DNA of 64,000 bases from Pithys albifrons albifrons (taxonomy: Eukaryota > Chordata > Aves > Passeriformes > Thamnophilidae), in assembly GCF_047495875.1 (NCBI RefSeq), contig NC_092466.1, positions 15,806,561-15,870,560 of the forward strand. Direction: 5' to 3'. The position numbers were made by a program, and so were the translations under genes. The notes under the pieces are model-generated. The model had not been told where the DNA came from. It searched no databases and saw only the letters and a program-made list of their open reading frames with translations. Positions 56,678 to 64,000 of the stretch are shown piece by piece (the stretch's first letter is position 1; the number at the start of each line of letters is the position of its first letter).

Positions 56678-58313
56678 ATTAAGCTGTTTTTTTTAATCCC
56701 TAGTTTCTTTAGTCTCTTAATTCAGGGTGTGTATAAGTCTTTCTTATTTTCTCTACAGAAAAGATAAATAAATACAACAAAAAGAATTGCTCAAATGGTG
56801 CAACGGAATATTGTGAGTTCTTATGACAAGACCACATGCCTCTATCAGGCCTAAAGTCTTTTACAAACTGAGGAGGTGAGATGGTGTTTGAGAAGCACCC
56901 CTAAAGCATAGAGTTTTTCAGGATTGCCAGTGCCTCCTTCAGTTGCCCACAGCTTTTTAAAAGGCAATCTGATCCATGTCCTTGGGCATATTCATGCTGC
57001 AAAACCCTCCTGGGCTGAGGACTGCCCTGCAGGCTGCCCACCACTGGCCAGGCAAGCAGTGCAAATGGTCAGAAGTGCATAGAGAGATCTATCCAGACAT
57101 TGTCTGTCTTAGTTTGTGCCACTGCCTGTTTCCAAAGAACTGTCCCATATAAATAGCCTCCAGATGTTTTGATGTGTAAACACTATCTGATGGGCTCTTA
57201 CTGTAAGTCCCATGGCAAAGCACAAGAGTTTCCTCCATGCTGGTCAGCACAGCCAGCACCAGCACAGCAGTATCAGGGAGGACATGACACTCTTGCCCCT
57301 AATATGCATTTTCTGAGTTAAATTTGGCCCTGTAGGAGATGGTCTGATCTGGGTCTGCTGTTGCTTCCATCTAGTTCACTCCAATAACCTGCAATGAAGT
57401 ACTCCACTTAAAGTTGCTGTGGGTTAAAACTGGCCAGCCAGAGATGTGATACTGGTCTTAGTGTTTCAAGTGTGCAAATTAATCAGTAACACAAAAAATT
57501 AATCAAAACACAAACTTGCTTGAACTGCTCAGATTTACTTGTGGAAAGCAACTTGCATGGATTACATGAAGTTTACTTTACCTTGTAAAATCTTTTTATT
57601 TGTAATAATATCTCAAACTGTTATCATTGCATTTCAGAGCTGCATTTGTTAGGTTTATTGCTTTTAGGTCACAGACTGAGAATTACATGTTTATGGTATT
57701 ATCCACAAGTACCTCATAAAAATAAAATTGCTTCTTAAGCTTGCTGTCTGACTTGAAAAGAAGTGGTAGATGCTTTCCCAATCCCCTTCTCAGAGCAAAT
57801 GGCAAGTAAAAAAAGGTGCAGCTGCAGAAAATTTCAAGAATTTTACTGTAAATATAATCCTATTTTCTTCAAAGTGATGGCAAAAGTAAACAAAAAAGTT
57901 CTTGCAGATGGATAAGTCAGGAAGCAGTTTCAAACTGAAATATCTGAGATGACTTCAGGCTCCCAGAGGTGGTTAAGCAGAAACTTTTCCAAATAAAGCA
58001 TTTCTAAGTAGAGTGAAAGCCAATATTTTGAAATATTTATAAAACATGGTGATAGTTGAATGCTGACTTGCCAGTCCTTGTTCTGCAATGTTTAACTCCT
58101 AATATTAAAAAATTCTTTGACGTGCACTATGCCAAAAGACTAATTCTCTGTGAAAATGGTAGCTAAAATGAATTATGCACATTTATATCACCCTGCAGAA
58201 ACAGGAACATAAGTATTCATAGTTCTCTTTTTTCCATTCTAGAGGCTAAAATATGAATTTTGCACAGTGAATACAATAGCATATCTCACAAAGAATGTGA
58301 ACATCTCTGGATG

Positions 58314-58370
58314 TTCACATAAGACTGAGGCAATGATGACATTCACATGAGACTGAGTGCCACGGTGACA
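58314..58370. repeat. Imperfect 28/29-bp tandem duplication
   Basis: ttcacataagactgag is followed by gcaatgatgaca; the next copy is ttcacatgagactgag followed by tgccacggtgaca. Confidence 0.75.
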
Positions 58371-61300
58371 CTGGACATCTCAGATAAAAAATAATAACTA
58401 CTTCATATAAGCTAATTTTTCAGCCATAACACTTTTTCTTAAAAAAATTAAATTACTTCACCTATGTATTAGTTTAAACGAAGTAAGTTTTTATCAAAAT
58501 ATTTGTCCTAGCAAGTAATTTTATAATCTTGTTCCTGATATGCTAGAAACCCTCCCACCTCTAGCAGAGAGCTCTCCCATTCTGGTAGCACTGGGCAGAA
58601 CTCTGCCAGTACCATGACAAGAAGGCTTTGAGTTCTTCAGTCCCTTAACTGCATGTGGTATACTGCTAATTCCAGCATTTAAACACAACCTGGTCAACAT
58701 AAACAGTATTGCCAATTTCAACACTTTGTTTATGTAGTGTACAGATGTAGAAATATTGCTAAAGACTTGGTTTAAAGCTAACATTATAAACAAATATTAC
58801 TTACATGCAAATATTTTTTTAACCCTAACATTATTCCCAGTCTGTTCCCTTCGTCTTGTGAAAGTTTTTATGACACCACTTAGAGGGCTGGTTTTTAAAG
58901 GCCAGTATGCCTTTCTTACTTTGACCCAACTGTCAAATTCAATTGGATTTGAATCCAATTAATATTTAGATTTTTTAAATAACAGTAACAAATCTATACC
59001 AGTTTGGGAAAACTCTAAAATAAAGTATCTATGCAACACAAAGAAAGTATATGTCTAAGGTTTAAAAGTCCACGAGTAAGTTTTTTGCAGGGGTTAAAGT
59101 TCTTGGAGTATTTCCAGGCTGCAGTTACTTTGAAATTTCACTTACATTAAATCCTATATAATCCTATATAAATCCTCGAATACTCAGTGTGTCATGTTTT
59201 CCCTACTCATGTTAATTATACTAACTTTCCTATTTCCAGTATTAATATTTGTTTCAAATTCTTTTCAAAATAAAACAGTGCAACTGCACTATTTCATTCC
59301 ATGTGAACTCTCACAAGAATATATTAGAAAAGAATCCAATTTTATTACATCATAGAGATGTTATCATGAAATTACTCTCAAATAAAATTAGTTTTGTGGT
59401 GGAGCTTCTGTTATAGTAGTTTCATTTCAGGTGACACTCACTAAAATCTAAGTGACAGATCTAGTTTCCCTGATAACTTAGGCAGTCTTTTAATTAATAC
59501 AGGCAGCAAGAGCGAAAAAAAGTTGAAATTAACCTAAGTTAAAGAAAGTTTTAACAACATGTGAACTCTTTACACTGCATAACTAAGAGATAGTTTCATA
59601 CGGTGTTTAAAAAGATTGAAATCATACTCTGAGCTACCCTTAACATTCAAAAAAGCAGGATTATTTATGCAATACAGAGATCTGATTAGATAAGTGGTAT
59701 CTAAACACATCTACAAGGAAATCCTTGTAGTTACATAAAGCTCCTGCCTGAAGCAAGCCATTACACCTGTAAAATTGACTCATCAGATTTCAATACGGCA
59801 GGGAAAGATTCAAATTTTGCATTGCATCCCATATTTTCAACGTCAGACCACAGTTATTAAGCAACTTTGTGTCAGTATCTTGTCATCTGTCCCTCTCCTG
59901 CAGGTGAATCAACCATTTTACACTACGGTGTGGTGGTGTTTCACACGAGCTGTGCGCGTTACAGGAGCGGGGTGCATGTGCCGGCACACGGACCTCCAGC
60001 TCCTGCGGCTACCAAGTCAGCAAACCCCTTAGACCCACCAGCTCCACAGGAAAGGCATTTTCTTTAAAAACTGACATGGTTAATCTTTTTCTGGGATTGA
60101 AATGACCACCCCTGGCAATGATAATGCCCACTGTAGCTGCCTTGGCCAATCTTTCATTAAAAACATTTTTAATGGTTATTTATAGATACTGCTGTATATG
60201 CTTCACCTGGATCAGGCCTCATATCGGTCTTTAAGGAGTGTGAGCCCCGGTCCTGGCCTGGGAGAGCACAGGAGGATGCACGGTTGCCCTCCAAAGTCGG
60301 GAGGCTGCTGAAGCAGCTGGTTTCCTCGAGTTTGAGGATGGTACCACACTGCCACCCTCTGTAGGAACAGAGTACCGTCCTTAACACAAACCTTTTCCTT
60401 CTTCCAAAAGGGAAGGTTCAAATGAACTTGAATTTGCTTTCAATAAGTAATAAACCCATCTCCCTTCCACTGACTGTGTCACTGCCATGAGCAGGACTTT
60501 TTCTTAGGGAATGAAAACGTGAAGTACCTGCACCAGTAAAGTTTGCCATGCTCTGCTCAGGCTCCTCTGGAATGGGGCAAGACAATAGGTACTGAGGAAC
60601 TGATGAGCAACTCCAGCAGTAAGTAGTCTGTCTGAATTACTAAAACCAGCTTTGGTATGTCTTATCCATAGATACAAAGTGAATGAAAATAAGTCAGAAC
60701 TGACTGATGTTTCTTTTCCCATTGTATAATAATATGGAAACAATTGCATCCAGGAAAACTAATTTGGATAGTATATATTTGATATTAAATATTACACTAG
60801 CTGTTCTGCTGACATAATGGACACTAGAAATTCTTATCCTCTGTGATTTAAATATGATATATAATCTTACTTTTAAGATAATGCTCAAAGCAATTGAGCA
60901 GAGCACATATTTTAAATATTCATCTTGGAATCAACTGTAATTTCTCATTCACTGAAGTATATGCCAACATCTGTAAAGATCAAACCCTACAATTTCAGAA
61001 ATGTTGAGTAGTAGCTTACACTTATTTCATGGCCAGATCCTTTTTGCTCCCTGTAGTACCTTTCTCCAATCAGTTATTGCATTTCAGGGCAAAAAAGAAT
61101 GTCTGTACAGATTTGATTTTCTGTCCATGCTTATGCCTGCTTTGCTATATAATGAACATCAGAGACTCTTCAGTTAGACATAGGCAGATATGCAGCAGTG
61201 TCAAAAAGGAGTAATCTATGAATAAGAGTGTGATGTCCACATTTTTTTTGGTCTGAACTCACACTTTCTTTTTCTTTTCAGATTTCTGTCTTACAAAGTG

Positions 61301-62669
61301 ATTAGAAAAATAATAGCCAGTAGGAAAATGGGCAGAACAGAGTAAACCAGAATTGCAGCTTGGGCCAAACCCCTCTAATTTCATGTTAGTATGATATTCT
61401 AAATCTAAAATATATTAATATATTGTAATTGGTGTTTTTCTTAAAGCTTACTATTTTACATGATGACAGTAGATGAACTAATTTAAGTAAATTTTGTTTA
61501 TAGAAAGCAGACAGTATTCTGTATTCATCTCCAGGAAGCAAAATTTCAATTTTCTGTCTTCAAAGCTACTCAAATTTATTTTGAGTTGATAGGCATTTTT
61601 ATAACTAAACTACAGAAGAATACCTGCTGTAGAATTGTTTAACTAAAATTTAAAGTTACCCTTCTTTTCAATTTTAGCTGCACAAAGTGTAATAACTTCC
61701 TCTACTGTGCTTTTGTTTTTAAAAAATTTCTGAAAAATTTCCTTTTACTTCAGAGATAAACCTGATGCTTCTTCAAACATGTCAGCACTTAGCTATTAAA
61801 GTTGTCTCATTTAATTCTAGACATTGTGCAATCATGCCGTGGTTACAGAAGTGACAGAACCTTAACTGCTTTATTTCACTGTTGATATTCACTATCTCTG
61901 CAGCTTTGAATCCTTTTTGAATCTAGTTCCTTAAGGAAATAAAGTATGTGGTGTATCTATTAGCTGATATCTATTAGCTCCTACCTAATTTCTCCTCAGG
62001 CACTGAGGCATTCATTAATTTGACTCAGATTTGATAATTACTCTCAAATATATTCAATTAGAAAAATTTTCATGCAAATAAACATGAAAATAGAACATAT
62101 ATTTTAGTGTAGAACCAGAAGAAAGGCAGAATCCTTGAACCTCTCTGGCCCTTAAAGTGTCTGGCTGATAGGTGATGGTACCTCAGGAAAAAGCATCACC
62201 TCAGACATCTTTTTAGACATCAGAGATTACACCAATGGACCAAATACAGGATATGTGTTCTCACAATACTGGTCCTAAGAAGTTAATTATTAGAGGCAAT
62301 TCTTATCTTCCAGCTGTTTATTGCCAGCCCAGGCCCAAGGGTTGAGCATTTTGTCCAACTACATTGGTGTTCCAGACTTCTTCAATGCAGGGCAATAGTA
62401 CTCTTATGGCCTGAGAATGAGATTTAAAAATAACTTAATCAAATTGTATAAACTTTATTACTCTACTTGATCATAGAGTAACATAAATCAGACCAGGAGA
62501 TTAATAATCACATAACTTCAAGTATTAAAGGATGATTTCTAATCTAAATTCCAAGACTTCAGCATTATACACTTAAAGAACACAAGAGAAGAACACAGGG
62601 CAGCCTCAATGGTGTAAGAACAACAACAAATAAACAGAATAAGAAAAATTAGCATTCGGAATACTCTAA

Positions 62670-62688
62670 ACATACACACACACACTTT
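62670..62688. repeat. (CA)n microsatellite
   Basis: Short CA run. Confidence 0.8.
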
Positions 62689-64000
62689 AAAAAAAGTGAG
62701 TTTATGATGCTCTGAGCATCAGAACATAACATCCCAAGGACTGTTTATTCAGTAGGCTTGTATCAAATTCTTTGCTGAGTTCATTGAAAGAGACATTGAA
62801 GATAATCCATTCCCATTTCATCAATAACTGTGTGATTTTGAATCAATGTGGCATTTAAGACCACTGTAGATGTTGACTTGCATTAACTTTTGCTAGGAGA
62901 TTTTCATGTCATATATATCTATAAATCTTCAAACTGCCTTTGGCATTTTCTGTTTTCAGAATTATTTTTAATTCTAGTTTAATAGATCAGAAAGATACTA
63001 TGTCTTTTGAATTATAGGAACATCCCCTGCACTCCTGAGAAAAATGAAAACTGCTTTGAGCATTAACACACACTTCTCACGTGGTCTTTTGCAACATAAA
63101 ACTCTTTAGCCTCCAGAATAATGTAGATAATAATTCTTCTGTGATAAGGTCCACTGTTCCACAGATTAGAATTTTACTCCTGAATTACATAGGAACGTGA
63201 GAAAATCCTTTTTCATGACCCAAACTACAGATATGTTAAGGTATGATAGCTATTTCTCAGTTTCTTGTGAGGTTTTCAGAACATGGATATTTAGGCTTAG
63301 GCCTGGAAACCTAGTTCAATATTCTGTATTTATTTCATTCTCTTGCCAATTAGCTCTATAATCTGCAATTCCAAAGTCAAAGGCACAGGCATTGACACAC
63401 ATGACCTCCACCCATTACATGAGAGTCAGCCTGAAGAAGGCCAGAACATCAGGTTACCCATTTCTTTATAGGGATCTGATATTTTGCCACCATTGTGTTT
63501 CTCTAACCCTGCCTGGACTACATCCTCCTGCCTACTGCAAACTATAGGAGGCATTTAATGCTGAGTGGATTGCTTGTGTCCTCCAAAGGATTGCTGAGGC
63601 AGCTGATGGAAAATGCACATCACTACTCTTGCCCAGATATTTCCAACTCTCCCCCTGTAAGACTCCTAGAAAAGGCCACATACCTTATATTGAGTGCATA
63701 GTATCTCAGAGTAAAAATTACTTTTTTTCCCCTGTAAATTTTTGCTCCAAATATGACAGTCGTATTAAGATGTATTCCCAATCAAAACTTAATGTTGTCT
63801 TCATGTACTTAAAATCAGTGTGTAGAAAATTTAGCTTCGCCTGCTACTGGTTTAAATACGGGTTCATATTTCTACATAATGAGATTCATACGTAGTATAC
63901 TCATAAAGCTGACTGAAGTGGATATTATATTTTAATTTGATAAATTTAAGAGATCATAATTCAAGTGATATGAAAAAGACTATTATCCCTTGCTATTATT

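Larger units (their letters stand above)
56680..64000. other. AT-rich region to window end, no gene recognised
   Basis: No coding exon, RNA gene or mobile element could be named. It contains an imperfect 28/29-bp duplication at 58.3 kb, CpG-retaining patches at 59.9 and 60.3 kb and a CA repeat at 62.67 kb. Confidence 0.6.

Overview
This is a vertebrate nuclear window, most likely from a passerine bird. The genes have short GT-AG exons, two CpG islands sit in AT-rich surroundings, and the repeats are few and bird-like: one CR1 body fragment, a CR1-type 3' tail and two tRNA-Ile-headed SINEs ending in a CR1-type tail (TguSINE1-like, a family described from zebra finch). No prokaryotic features, rRNA genes, functional tRNA genes or CRISPR arrays were seen.

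Layout. (1) 1-7,758, minus strand: the first seven coding exons of CPN1, the catalytic chain of carboxypeptidase N. 370 residues are readable and the C-terminal end lies beyond position 1. Its promoter is a CpG island at about 7.54-8.56 kb. (2) 8.6-15.86 kb: intergenic DNA and the 3' flank of the next gene. (3) 15,860-43,221, minus strand: a complete ENTPD1 (CD39) with ten coding exons and a predicted 511 residues. The first coding exon is only 16 nt, sits in a second CpG island at 42.6-43.6 kb, and is separated from exon 2 by a 20.9-kb intron. (4) 43.6-64 kb: AT-rich DNA upstream of ENTPD1 with no recognisable exon. It contains a TguSINE1-like copy, an LTR-like segment, simple repeats and a few CpG-retaining islets.

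Both genes encode extracellular enzymes that dampen inflammatory signals. CPN1 trims C-terminal Arg/Lys from kinins and anaphylatoxins in plasma. ENTPD1 degrades extracellular ATP and ADP at the cell surface. Nothing in the sequence shows co-regulation; they are simply tandem neighbours on one strand.

Most notable observations: a composite SINE-like insertion at 40,794-41,169 with a tRNA-Gln-like head, a 5S rRNA-like middle, an unidentified body and an (ATAC)n tail, flanked by a 12-bp target-site duplication; a GC-AG intron in ENTPD1; and loss of the N-terminal cysteine that is palmitoylated in mammalian CD39, with a new cysteine in the C-terminal cytoplasmic tail. All gene calls rest on reading exons, splice sites and frames by eye against remembered family sequences; no search was run.
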